Shown: piece by piece, positions 1 to 8,700 of the stretch
Layout: each line of letters begins with the position of its first letter
Position numbering within the stretch: the first letter of the stretch is position 1
Assembly: GCF_000193735.1 (NCBI RefSeq)
Contig: NZ_AEPF01000113.1
Coordinates: forward strand, 34,755-98,754
Length of the DNA stretch: 64,000 nucleotides
Reading direction: 5' to 3'
Origin: Neisseria sicca 4320
GTDB lineage: Bacteria > Pseudomonadota > Gammaproteobacteria > Burkholderiales > Neisseriaceae
Made by a program: the position numbers and the translations under genes
Notes under the pieces: generated by a model
Seen by the model: the letters and a program-made list of their open reading frames with translations, nothing else
The model's database searches: none
What the model was told of the DNA's origin: nothing

Positions 1-629
1 CGGATAGATTCCCTATCGACAATCTGCATGAAGCCGACGTTGACACGTTCCGGAAACTGCTCGTGCGACTCAATGGCCTCGCCCCAATGAGCCACGGGCG
101 TAGTCTGTACGTCCTCAACCACGATCACAGCATGAGGATTGCCCATATTCACACAACTGACCTGCACCGTCTCCAATCCGACCATCACCATATGCGTCAA
201 AGCATCTTCTGCTTCGTCAGTAACCGGCACAAACGGGATTTCAGACGACGTAAAGCGCGGTTTGCCCATATTCACGGTAACCAAACCATTGTCCAACAGC
301 TTGGGAATAATCACACCCTTAGCCGTTTCAACCAAAATTTCCTTTTTATCGGTCAAACCTTTATCAGCCACAAATCGGGCAAAACAGCGCGCACCATTAC
401 CACACTGCTCCACTTCGCTACCATCCGCATTAAAAATACGATAACGGAAATCCACCGCATCGGAAGACGGCTTTTCCACCAGCAGCAACTGATCGAAGCC
501 CACCCCTCTAAAACGGTCGGACCATTCGGCAAGCGGCGCCGCCAGCGGATCAAAATCCTGCCCGATACCGTTTACCACCATAAAATCATTGCCCAAACCG
601 TGCATTTTGGTAAATTTCAAGGTTTTCAT
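1..629 (-). CDS. dapF: Diaminopimelate epimerase, C-terminus cut by window edge
   Basis: Converts LL-diaminopimelate to the meso form for lysine and peptidoglycan synthesis in the cytoplasm. Reading leftward from the ATG at 629, the frame stays open to base 1. The N-terminus MKTLKFTKMHGLGNDFMVV is the family signature, and the first active-site cysteine is visible in EQCGNGARCFARF. The second catalytic cysteine lies beyond the window. About 209 codons of a roughly 280-residue protein are present. The neighbour on its left is not visible, so operon membership is unknown. Confidence 0.95.
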   Translation of the reverse strand, partial: MKTLKFTKMHGLGNDFMVVNGIGQDFDPLAAPLAEWSDRFRGVGFDQLLLVEKPSSDAVDFRYRIFNADGSEVEQCGNGARCFARFVADKGLTDKKEILVETAKGVIIPKLLDNGLVTVNMGKPRFTSSEIPFVPVTDEAEDALTHMVMVGLETVQVSCVNMGNPHAVIVVEDVQTTPVAHWGEAIESHEQFPERVNVGFMQIVDRESI

Positions 630-760
630 CAGTTTTCCTGTTTGTAATCGAATTGAGATGTTTTTAGATATTCGCAACTATGCATGGATACTCAGGCAGA
701 GATTTGACGCATCATCTTTTTTTCAGACGACCTTTAGCCCTGTTCCAATGATTATGATTA

Positions 761-866
761 TATAGTGGATTAACTTTAAACCAGTACGGTGTTGCCTCGC
801 CTTGCCGTACTATCTGTACTGTCTGCGGCTTCGTCGCCTTGTCCTGATTTTTGTTAATACACTATA
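761..866. repeat. Correia repeat enclosed element (CREE), short form
   Basis: A 106-bp element with terminal inverted repeats beginning TATAGTGGATTAA; the right end reads AATACACTATA with one mismatch to the usual AATCCACTATA. The core (CAGTACGG, CTGTCTGCGGCTTCG, CCTTGTCCTGATT) matches the other copies in this window. Its right end overlaps the stop codon of the TetR-family gene that ends at 862. Confidence 0.95.
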
Positions 867-1518
867 AAATATCGGATGCCACTGTAATTCTTCGGTCGTA
901 TTCCTCGCGGTGTTTCGGCAAGAGATAGGGGCGCAGGAGGCTTAAGGTGCGACGGACGCCGCGTGCTTTGGAGTCTTCGGTCAGCTTGGTACGCCCGCGC
1001 AGGGAGCTGTCGAAGTCGAACCAGTATTTCGTGACCATCCACATATTGACGGCGAGGTCGTTCATGGCGGTTTGGTCGGCTTGGATGATGTTCAGACCGT
1101 TGAGCTGGGTAAGCAGGTTGACCAAGAGCGGGGAGACTTTGGCTTGGGTGAAGGTATTGTGTTCGCCCAATAGTTCGGCACTGCGCGCAAGCAGGGTGTT
1201 CACGTCGCTAAAGAGGAAGCGGTATTCCCACATCACGTCGTAAATGCCCGCCATATAGTTGATGGAGTCTTCCACATCGGACGGCAACACGGCTTCATTC
1301 AGGTATGCCAGCAGGGCTTCGCTGTAACGTTTGAAGAGTTGGACGATGATTTCGTCTTTGTTGCGGAAGTGGTAATAGAGATTGCCCGGACTGATGCCCA
1401 AATGCGCCGCGATATGGTTGGTACTGATGTTGCGCTCGCCTTCCTCGTTGAAGAGCGCAAGGCTGGCGTCGATGATGCGGGTGTAAGTATTGGTTTTTGC
1501 AATGCGGGTCACGGGCAT
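862..1518 (-). CDS. TetR/AcrR family transcriptional regulator
   Basis: Predicted DNA-binding repressor of 218 residues. The N-terminus MPVTRIAKTNTYTRIIDASL is followed by a classic TetR helix-turn-helix at residues about 30-60 (NHIAAHLGISPGNLYYHF, then NKDEIIVQLF); the rest is helical ligand-binding domain. I start it at the ATG at 1518 because the HTH then sits at the usual distance from the N-terminus; a longer in-frame extension to 1740 would run through the 3' part of murB in another frame. It begins 12 bp after the murB stop on the same strand, so the two are probably co-transcribed. The final codons and the TAG stop are formed by the end of a Correia element. The ligand is unknown. Confidence 0.88.
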   Translation of the reverse strand: MPVTRIAKTNTYTRIIDASLALFNEEGERNISTNHIAAHLGISPGNLYYHFRNKDEIIVQLFKRYSEALLAYLNEAVLPSDVEDSINYMAGIYDVMWEYRFLFSDVNTLLARSAELLGEHNTFTQAKVSPLLVNLLTQLNGLNIIQADQTAMNDLAVNMWMVTKYWFDFDSSLRGRTKLTEDSKARGVRRTLSLLRPYLLPKHREEYDRRITVASDIL

Positions 1519-1529
1519 ACTCCTTGGAT

Positions 1530-2570
1530 TTATAGGCTGAACGAAGCGGGCAGCCAATTGGGTTCGGCGTGTAATTCTACCTGAAATCGAGTAAATACTG
1601 TATTGCAGACGTGTTGCGCCAGCTTCCAAACGTCGTCTGAAGAAGCATTGTTTTTGTTCACCAAAACCAAAGCCTGCCGGTCGTGTACCGCCGCACCGCC
1701 GATTTGAAAGCCTTTCAGACGACATTGGTCGATCAGCCATCCGGCGGCGAGTTTGACCGAACCGTCGGGCTGCGGATAGCGCGGCATATCGGGATGCTGC
1801 TGCAACAGGGAAGCGGCTTTTTCCGCGCTGACGACGGGGTTTTTAAAAAAACTGCCAACATTACCAAGTACGTTAGGATTAGGTAGTTTACTGTTGCGGA
1901 TTGCACACACTGCATCGGAAACATCTTTCGCCGTCAGCGCCCTGCCCGCGCTCAGTTCGGCAACGGCGGCTGCCAAATCGCCGTAACCCAAATTCGGCTC
2001 GAAACGCTCTTTCAGGGCGAATACGACTGAAACAATCACATAACGCCCTTTGCCTTCCTGCTTGAACAGGCTTTCGCGGTAGGCGAAGCGGCAGTCGGCA
2101 TTGGCAAGCTCGACAAAGGTTTCCGTATCCAAATCGAAGCAGCGCACGCTGTGAATCACATCTTTCGCTTCCACGCCGTATGCGCCGATGTTCTGCACAG
2201 GCGACGCGCCGACCGTACCCGGAATCAGGCTCAGGTTTTCCAGACCGTTCAAGCCCAGTGCGACGGTGTGCAGGACAAAATCGTGCCAGATTTCGCCTGC
2301 CTGCGCTTCGATGTAAACGAGGTCTTCTGAACGCGCAATCTCGCGTATGCCTTTGTTTTCCATATGGACGACCAGTCCGGCGTAATCCTGCATCAAAACG
2401 ATGTTGCTGCCGCCGCCGAGCCATAAAACGGTATCGCGGTCGAACTCGGGCAGTCGGACGATGTCGCGCAACTCGTCGGCGTGTTCGAGCGCGATAAAGG
2501 CTTGGGCTTGGGCGCGAAGACCGAAGGTGTTGTAGGGGGTGAGGTCGGTTTGGTATTGGATGGGTTGCAT
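1530..2570 (-). CDS. murB: UDP-N-acetylenolpyruvoylglucosamine reductase
   Basis: FAD enzyme that reduces UDP-GlcNAc-enolpyruvate to UDP-MurNAc, the second committed step of peptidoglycan synthesis. The 346-residue product has the FAD-binding half with LWLGGGSNIVL near residue 50 and IPGTVGASPVQNIGAYGVE near residue 125, then the type I MurB C-terminal domain with RNSKLPNP and the catalytic serine region GNVGSFFKNP. Start is the ATG at 2570. The downstream TetR gene follows at 12 bp on the same strand; upstream lies a GIY-YIG gene also on the minus strand. Confidence 0.97.
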   Translation of the reverse strand: MQPIQYQTDLTPYNTFGLRAQAQAFIALEHADELRDIVRLPEFDRDTVLWLGGGSNIVLMQDYAGLVVHMENKGIREIARSEDLVYIEAQAGEIWHDFVLHTVALGLNGLENLSLIPGTVGASPVQNIGAYGVEAKDVIHSVRCFDLDTETFVELANADCRFAYRESLFKQEGKGRYVIVSVVFALKERFEPNLGYGDLAAAVAELSAGRALTAKDVSDAVCAIRNSKLPNPNVLGNVGSFFKNPVVSAEKAASLLQQHPDMPRYPQPDGSVKLAAGWLIDQCRLKGFQIGGAAVHDRQALVLVNKNNASSDDVWKLAQHVCNTVFTRFQVELHAEPNWLPASFSL

Positions 2571-2616
2571 GATGATTTGTAATTTCGTGGATTCAGGTCG
2601 TCTGAAAACTTACTAT

Positions 2617-3390
2617 TTAACAATTACGATAGGTAATGGGGTTTTGGGGGGCTTTATAGTTTTCTTGGGAAGAATAGGTCAGCTTGTCCACTATTTCTTG
2701 ATAAATGTCGGACTCTTTTGGCAACGGCTTGCCTTCAAACATCCAGCGACCTTGAATAATATCATCGGCAAAAATCCATCTTTCGATTTCATATACTGCT
2801 AATGTCCAGCCGCGATAGACTGCAACTGCATATTTTGCTTTTTCGCGCCTGTTTCCGATTTTCCAATATTTCCGTGTGCGTTCGTAAATTTCCTTATGCC
2901 TATCGGCTTCAGGAATATTCCCTGATCTGATGTCTTTTTTCAGTTTCTCGTATTCGTTATTAATCGTAATTAAAACAATAGGTTTATCAGTTTTTAATTC
3001 TTGCGCATCATATTTTCGTTTTAATTCGGGCAAGCTCATCAATCCTACTTCAGAAGAATGCGTGCCGCCTTGAATATTAGTCAGCGGCTGCTGGCTCGGT
3101 TTGACTAGGGAGAGTAGGTCTATTGCCATCGCTTCATATTCAAAAGCCTGTTTGTCTGTTTGGATGTTGTGCCGCAGAATGTAATACACGGGCTGGCGTC
3201 CGCTTTTATGTATTTCCCTAATCAAGGCAATTTTATCACTTGGCGTTTCTGTTTCTTGTAATGAACCTAGGGCATGGTGGAAAACGCGATTGCCCACACC
3301 TTTACCTACATAGAAAATATTGCCGTCTCTAGGGTCAATCAAGCAATAAACATAGTAAGCAAGTTTTTCTATAATGGAAGTTGAAAACAT
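2617..3390 (-). CDS. LEM-3-like GIY-YIG domain protein (copy 1)
   Basis: Predicted nuclease-fold protein of 257 residues. The N-terminal GIY-YIG module shows YVY at 13-15, FYVGKG at 26-31, Arg35 in GNR, Glu86 and Asn105, the positions expected of the active site. A middle linker is charged. The C-terminal third (about 170-240) has a pattern of W-I-G, then A-K-Y-A-V-A-V-Y-R-G and V-Y-E-I, and a similar pattern occurs in the second GIY-YIG protein of this window (46669-47559). A ribosome site AAGGAA precedes the ATG at 3390. No methyltransferase or partner gene is adjacent. It could be a solitary defence or repair nuclease; substrate unknown. Confidence 0.75.
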   Translation of the reverse strand: MFSTSIIEKLAYYVYCLIDPRDGNIFYVGKGVGNRVFHHALGSLQETETPSDKIALIREIHKSGRQPVYYILRHNIQTDKQAFEYEAMAIDLLSLVKPSQQPLTNIQGGTHSSEVGLMSLPELKRKYDAQELKTDKPIVLITINNEYEKLKKDIRSGNIPEADRHKEIYERTRKYWKIGNRREKAKYAVAVYRGWTLAVYEIERWIFADDIIQGRWMFEGKPLPKESDIYQEIVDKLTYSSQENYKAPQNPITYRNC

Positions 3391-3434
3391 TTTTTTCCTT
3401 AAAAGTGAATAAGCCGTAAATGAAATATTAATGG

Positions 3435-3464
3435 AGGTCGTCTGAAAGAAATTTCAGACGACCT
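3435..3464. terminator. Paired DUS hairpin at norM 3' end
   Basis: Inverted AGGTCGTCTGAA copies separated by a short loop; the right arm overlaps the last codons of norM (stop at 3454), so the hairpin would end the leftward norM transcript. Confidence 0.75.
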
Positions 3465-4833
3465 TATGCGATCTGACCATCTCCCTGCTGCACAATTCCA
3501 AGCACCACACCAAGGCGACGGCTGCGATGGTGAGCGAAGCAATCAATGCCGTCCAGAAGCCGTAAATGCCCATATCGAAACGGTAGGCAAGCAGGTAGCC
3601 CGGCAGCAGGCCGCAGCCCCAGAAGGCGGCGGCGTGGATGAACATCGGCACCTTGGTGACTTTGTAGCCGCGCAGGGCGTAGGACGCGATGCATTGGGTG
3701 AAGTCCGCCGGTTGGAACAAGCCGGCGAACAGTAAGACGGTGGCGGCGATGCTTAAAACCGCCGGATCATTGTTGTACATACTTGCCAGCGGCGAACGGA
3801 ATAATACCAAAGAAAGCACGGTAATCACGGCGAGCATCCAACCCAACACCAGCGAGACGCCCGAAATATAGCGCGCCCGCGAAAATTCGCGCCGCCCTAA
3901 TGAAAAACCGATACGCACCGTCCCTGCCGAGCCGACGCTTTGCGGAATCATATAGAGAATCCCCGACAAACTGATGCCGACCTGCTGCGCCGCCACATAA
4001 TCTTCGCCGAAAGGCGCGATCAAAAACACGATAAACGAAAACGCGCTGGCTTCCAAAAAATAAGACAGCCCGATGGGCGCGCCGATTTTCCAAATCTGTT
4101 TGAACACTGCCAAATCCGGTTTGCCGAATTTCGCCGTCAGTCCGAACGGGCGGAAGAATTTTTCCTTGGCGATATAAATCCACAACGCCAGCGCGCTGAA
4201 CCAAAACACCACCATCGTCGCCAACCCGCAGCCTGCGCCGCCCAAAGCGGGCATACCGAATTTGCCGTAAACGAAAATATAGTTCAGCGGCACGTTCAAC
4301 ACAAACGCCGCGAAGCTGACCAACATAATCAGGCGCGGACGGTTCAGGCTGGAGGCGTAGGCGTGCAGCGCGCGGTGTACCATTGCCGCCGGCATCGCCA
4401 GGCTGGTAAACAACATATACTGCGCCATCGTGCCTTCGACATAATCGCTCAAGGTCAGCCAGTTGCGGAACGGCGTAATCGCCGCCCACATCAATACCAT
4501 GCCGAAAATCCCCAAAAACAGCCCGAACCAAATCCCTTGCCGCCCCGTTTCGCCCACTTCGTCGGTTTTACCCGCGCCGTAAAGCTGGGCAATCATCGGG
4601 TTCAGCGCCGCCATAATGCCCATAAAGGTAATATAAACCGTGGCAAACGCGCTGCTGCCCAACGCCACCGCCGCCAAGTCCTCCTTGCCCGCACCGCCCG
4701 CCATCACGGTATCGACGAAACCGATGCCCACCTGCGCGACCTGCGCCAACAGCATGGGCAGGGCAAGGGCGGTCAACAGGCGGATTTCTTTCAGGAAGAC
4801 GGAAAAGGAAAAGCGGTTGAGATCGAGCAGCAT
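3454..4833 (-). CDS. norM: MATE family multidrug efflux transporter NorM
   Basis: Cation-coupled antiporter in the inner membrane that exports cationic drugs and dyes. The 459-residue product has twelve predicted hydrophobic segments arranged as two homologous halves; the MATE motif region LPMLLAQVAQVGIGFVDTVM is at residues 26-45 and the second-half counterpart lies near residue 255 (APIGLSYFLEA). Length matches the Neisseria NorM family. Transcribed leftward, downstream of glnB with a DUS hairpin between them, so probably its own unit. Confidence 0.95.
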   Translation of the reverse strand: MLLDLNRFSFSVFLKEIRLLTALALPMLLAQVAQVGIGFVDTVMAGGAGKEDLAAVALGSSAFATVYITFMGIMAALNPMIAQLYGAGKTDEVGETGRQGIWFGLFLGIFGMVLMWAAITPFRNWLTLSDYVEGTMAQYMLFTSLAMPAAMVHRALHAYASSLNRPRLIMLVSFAAFVLNVPLNYIFVYGKFGMPALGGAGCGLATMVVFWFSALALWIYIAKEKFFRPFGLTAKFGKPDLAVFKQIWKIGAPIGLSYFLEASAFSFIVFLIAPFGEDYVAAQQVGISLSGILYMIPQSVGSAGTVRIGFSLGRREFSRARYISGVSLVLGWMLAVITVLSLVLFRSPLASMYNNDPAVLSIAATVLLFAGLFQPADFTQCIASYALRGYKVTKVPMFIHAAAFWGCGLLPGYLLAYRFDMGIYGFWTALIASLTIAAVALVWCLELCSREMVRSHKVV

Positions 4834-4870
4834 AAGTTTTGATAGAACTTTAAAAAAGCGGAAATAAAGA

Positions 4871-4902
4871 AACAGGTCGTCTGAAAACAGACGGCCTGTT
4901 CC
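4871..4902 (-). terminator. Imperfect DUS hairpin between glnB and norM
   Basis: AACAGGTCGTCTG and CAGACGGCCTGTT form a stem with a 4-base loop, one arm in the AGGTCG dialect and the other AGGCCG. It sits between glnB and norM, both leftward, and would terminate glnB transcripts. Confidence 0.65.
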
Positions 4903-5004
4903 GTATAGGATTTGAAAACGGGATTATATTGGAAACAACGGTTGATGGACAGCCAGAAAGCCTTTCAGACGACCTTAAACACCCTCAATGTCGTCTGAAA
5001 ACCG

Positions 5005-5343
5005 TCAAATCGCCGCTTCGGAGCGTTCGCCCGTACGGATGCGGATAGCTTCTTCTACAGGCAGCACAAAGATTTTGCCGTCGCCGATTTTGCCGGAACG
5101 GGCGTTTTCGATGATAACGTCAATCACTCGTTCGACATCTTCATCGGCAATGATCAATTCGACTTTGACTTTGGGCAGAAAATCAACGGCGTATTCCGCG
5201 CCGCGATAAATTTCCGTATGCCCTTTCTGACGGCCGAACCCTTTGACTTCGCTGACAGTCATGCCGGTAATGCCGATTTCGGTAAGGGCTTCGCGTACGT
5301 CGTCGAGTTTGAAGGGTTTGATGATGGCTTCGATTTTTTTCAT
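5005..5343 (-). CDS. glnB: Nitrogen regulatory protein P-II
   Basis: Small trimeric signal protein that senses 2-oxoglutarate, ATP/ADP and, by uridylylation, glutamine. The 112-residue product starts MKKIEAIIKPFKLDDVREAL; Tyr51 sits in the T-loop (EIYRGAEYAVDFLPK), the site modified by GlnD, and the C-terminal signature GKIGDGKIFVLPVEEAIRIRTGE is intact. I use the ATG at 5343 because it gives the exact family length; an upstream in-frame extension lacks homology. Alternative paralogue name glnK is unlikely without an adjacent amtB. Confidence 0.95.
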   Translation of the reverse strand: MKKIEAIIKPFKLDDVREALTEIGITGMTVSEVKGFGRQKGHTEIYRGAEYAVDFLPKVKVELIIADEDVERVIDVIIENARSGKIGDGKIFVLPVEEAIRIRTGERSEAAI

Positions 5344-5431
5344 GGCACACTCCGATTGGAATAAGAATAAACGGCAAATATAACAGAAGCAGCAGGGAAA
5401 CGATAAGCGGTACGGAAACTCACTGAAAACC

Positions 5432-5530
5432 GTCATTCCCACGCAGAAGGGAATTCAAACCTCTGCTCAGAAATATTTAAAGACTACTGTAAATCCAAAC
5501 TTCTAAATTCCCGCACGCGCGGGAATGACA
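5432..5530. repeat. dRS3-bounded NIME-type repeat
   Basis: Bounded by GTCATTCCC...GGGAATT and ATTCCCG...CGGGAATGACA, enclosing CTCAGAAATATTTAAAGA and TGTAAATCCAAACTTCT. The same internal core recurs at 9946-10048 and 11051-11152, so these are copies of one family of neisserial intergenic mosaic element. Confidence 0.85.
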
Positions 5531-5742
5531 GCATTTGATATAAAGACATACGGAAGCAGTTGCCCACCCCTACTTCCTGAAATTTTCCACATACCCGATT
5601 TCCGACGAAAATCATAAAAACAGATAAAACCCTTATTCCTTAATATTTTCAGACACCCCCCACATTCCCACCGGCCGCAGGTCGTCTGAAAAATTGTCAA
5701 CATTTTAACCCAAATTACCAAGCAACCCAGACCCATTCGGCG

Positions 5743-5748
5743 TATAAT
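5743..5748 (+). promoter_or_regulatory. Likely -10 element of purL promoter
   Basis: TATAAT lies 34 bp before the purL ATG; no good -35 hexamer is seen at the ideal distance, so strength or activator dependence is open. Confidence 0.5.
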
Positions 5749-5782
5749 ACAGCCTTTCCCAACCGCATTTGTGAGCTGAATC

Positions 5783-8700
5783 ATGTCTGTTGTTTTGCCC
5801 TTGCGCGGCGTTACCGCCCTTTCCGATTTCCGTGTTGAAAAACTCTTGCAAAAAGCAGCCGCACTCGGCCTGCCTGAAGTAAAACTGAAAAGCGAATTTT
5901 GGTATTTTGTCGGCAGCGAGAAAGCACTGGATGCTGCGACTGTCGAAAAACTGCAAGCCTTACTGGCGGCGCAAAGCGTTGAACAAACGCCCGAAGCGCG
6001 CGAGGGCTTGCATTTATTTTTGGTAACGCCCCGTTTGGGTACGATTTCGCCGTGGGCTTCCAAGGCAACCAATATCGCGGAAAACTGCGGTTTGGAAGGC
6101 ATAGAGCGCATCGAACGCGGCATGGCGGTGTGGCTGGAAGGTCGTCTGAATGACGATGAGAAACAGCAATGGGCGGCTTTGCTGCATGACCGCATGACCG
6201 AATCCGTGCTGCCCGATTTTCAGACAGCCTCCAAATTATTCCACCATCTCAAATCCGAAACCTTCTCCACCGTCGATGTTTTGGGCGGCGGTAAAGAGGC
6301 TTTGGTCAAAGCCAATACCGAAATGGGTTTGGCGCTCTCCGCCGACGAAATCGATTATCTGGTTGAAAACTATCAGGCTTTGCAGCGCAATCCGTCCGAT
6401 GTGGAGCTGATGATGTTCGCGCAGGCAAACAGCGAACACTGCCGCCACAAAATCTTCAACGCCGATTTCATCCTCAACGGCGAAAAACAGCCCAAATCCC
6501 TCTTCGGCATGATACGCGACACGCACAACGCGCATCCCGAAGGCACAGTCGTTGCCTATAAAGACAATTCGTCCGTGATTGAAGGCGCGAAAATCGAGCG
6601 TTTCTATCCGAATGCGGCGGAAAACCAAGGCTACCGTTTCCACGAGGAAGACACGCATATCATCATGAAAGTGGAAACGCACAACCATCCGACCGCCATC
6701 GCGCCGTTTGCGGGCGCAGCAACGGGCGCGGGCGGCGAAATCCGCGACGAAGGCGCGACGGGCAAAGGTTCGCGTCCGAAAGCAGGCTTGACCGGCTTTA
6801 CCGTCTCCAACCTCAACATTCCCGATCTCAAGCAGCCGTGGGAACAAGACTACGGCAAGCCGGAACACATTTCTTCGCCGCTGGACATCATGATTGAAGG
6901 CCCTATCGGCGGCGCGGCGTTCAACAACGAATTTGGCCGCCCGAACCTCTTGGGCTACTTCCGCACTTTTGAAGAAAAGTTTGACGGTCAGGTTCGCGGC
7001 TACCACAAACCGATTATGATTGCCGGCGGTTTGGGCAGCATTCAGGCGCAGCAGACACATAAAGACGAAATCCCCGAAGGCGCATTACTGATCCAACTGG
7101 GCGGGCCGGGCATGCTTATCGGCTTGGGCGGCGGCGCGGCTTCTTCGATGAATACCGGCACGAACGACGCCTCTTTGGACTTCAATTCCGTACAACGCGG
7201 CAACCCCGAAATCGAACGCCGCGCGCAGGAAGTGATCGACCGCTGCTGGCAGCTCGGCAACAAAAACCCGATTATCTCCATCCACGACGTCGGCGCGGGC
7301 GGCTTGTCCAACGCCTTCCCCGAACTGGTCAACGATGCCGGACGCGGCGCGGTATTCAAGCTGCGCGAAGTGCCGCTGGAAGAACACGGTCTCAACCCGC
7401 TGCAAATCTGGTGCAACGAATCGCAAGAGCGTTATGTGTTGTCGATTTTGGAAAAAGATTTGGACACCTTCCGCGCCATCTGCGAACGCGAACGCTGCCC
7501 GTTTGCCGTGGTCGGCACGGCGACCGACGACGGCCATTTGAAAGTGCGCGACGATTTGTTCTCCAACAATCCCGTCGATTTGCCGCTGAACGTCTTGCTC
7601 GGCAAACCGCCCAAAACCACGCGCAGCGACAAAACCGTGAGGTCGTCTGAAAAACCGTTTAACGCGGGCGATATCAACATTACCGAAGCCGCCTACCGCG
7701 TTCTGCGCCTGCCTACCGTAGCGGCTAAAAACTTCCTGATTACCATTGGCGACCGCAGCGTCGGCGGCATGACCCACCGCGACCAAATGGTCGGCAAATA
7801 CCAAACCCCCGTAGCCGACTGCGCCGTTACCATGATGGGCTTCAATACCTATCGTGGCGAAGCGATGTCTATGGGAGAAAAACCGACTGTCGCCCTGTTT
7901 GACGCGCCTGCTTCGGGCAGAATGTGCGTCGGCGAAGCCATCACCAACATCGCGGCGGTCAACATCGGCGACATCGGCAACATCAAACTTTCCGCCAACT
8001 GGATGGCGGCGTGCGGCAACGAGGGTGAAGACGAAAAACTCTACCGCACCGTCGAAGCCGTTTCTAAAGCCTGTCAGGCATTGGATTTGAGCATTCCCGT
8101 GGGCAAAGACAGCCTGTCGATGAAAACCGTTTGGCAGGACGGCGAAGAGAAAAAATCCGTCGTTTCACCGTTGAGCCTGATTATCTCCGCGTTCGCGCCA
8201 GTTCAAGACGTGCGCAAAACCGTTACGCCCGTATTAAAAGACAATGCCAATTCGTTCACTATTCTGCTGATGATTGACTTAGGCAACAACAAGTGCCGTA
8301 TGGGTGGGTCTGCACTGGCTCAAGTGTATAACCGAAGCGGCGGCGAAGCACCTGATATTGATGCAGGCCATCTGAAAGCGTTTTATCAGTTAATTCAGCA
8401 ACTCGTTCAAGAAGATAAGTTGCTGGCCTACCACGACCGCAGCGACGGCGGTTTGTTTGTGACTCTGGCAGAAATGGCATTTGCTTCTCGCCGTGGCATG
8501 AATCTCGACCTGCTGACAATGGTAAGTAAAAATATTAACGTTCAAAACGAGTATTACTCGTCTCAAGAATGGCAAAAATTTGTCCTAACTACCCTGTTTA
8601 ACGAAGAATTAGGAGCCGTTATTGCTGTTCACGCTGCCGACCACGAATATATTTTCAATTTGTGCGAGAAACTGAATCTCACGCTGCACTATTTGGGAGA

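Larger units (their letters stand above)
5344..5782. other. Intergenic region between glnB and purL
   Basis: This divergent gap holds the glnB leader, a NIME-type repeat (5432-5530), a DUS at about 5683-5694 and the purL promoter with a TATAAT at 5743-5748. No convincing coding sequence; short frames here run through the repeats. Confidence 0.7.

Noticed and set aside
5503..6195. 230-codon minus-strand frame over the purL start
   Set aside because: Begins inside purL in antisense and ends in a NIME; the VIPARAGI tail is a translated repeat.
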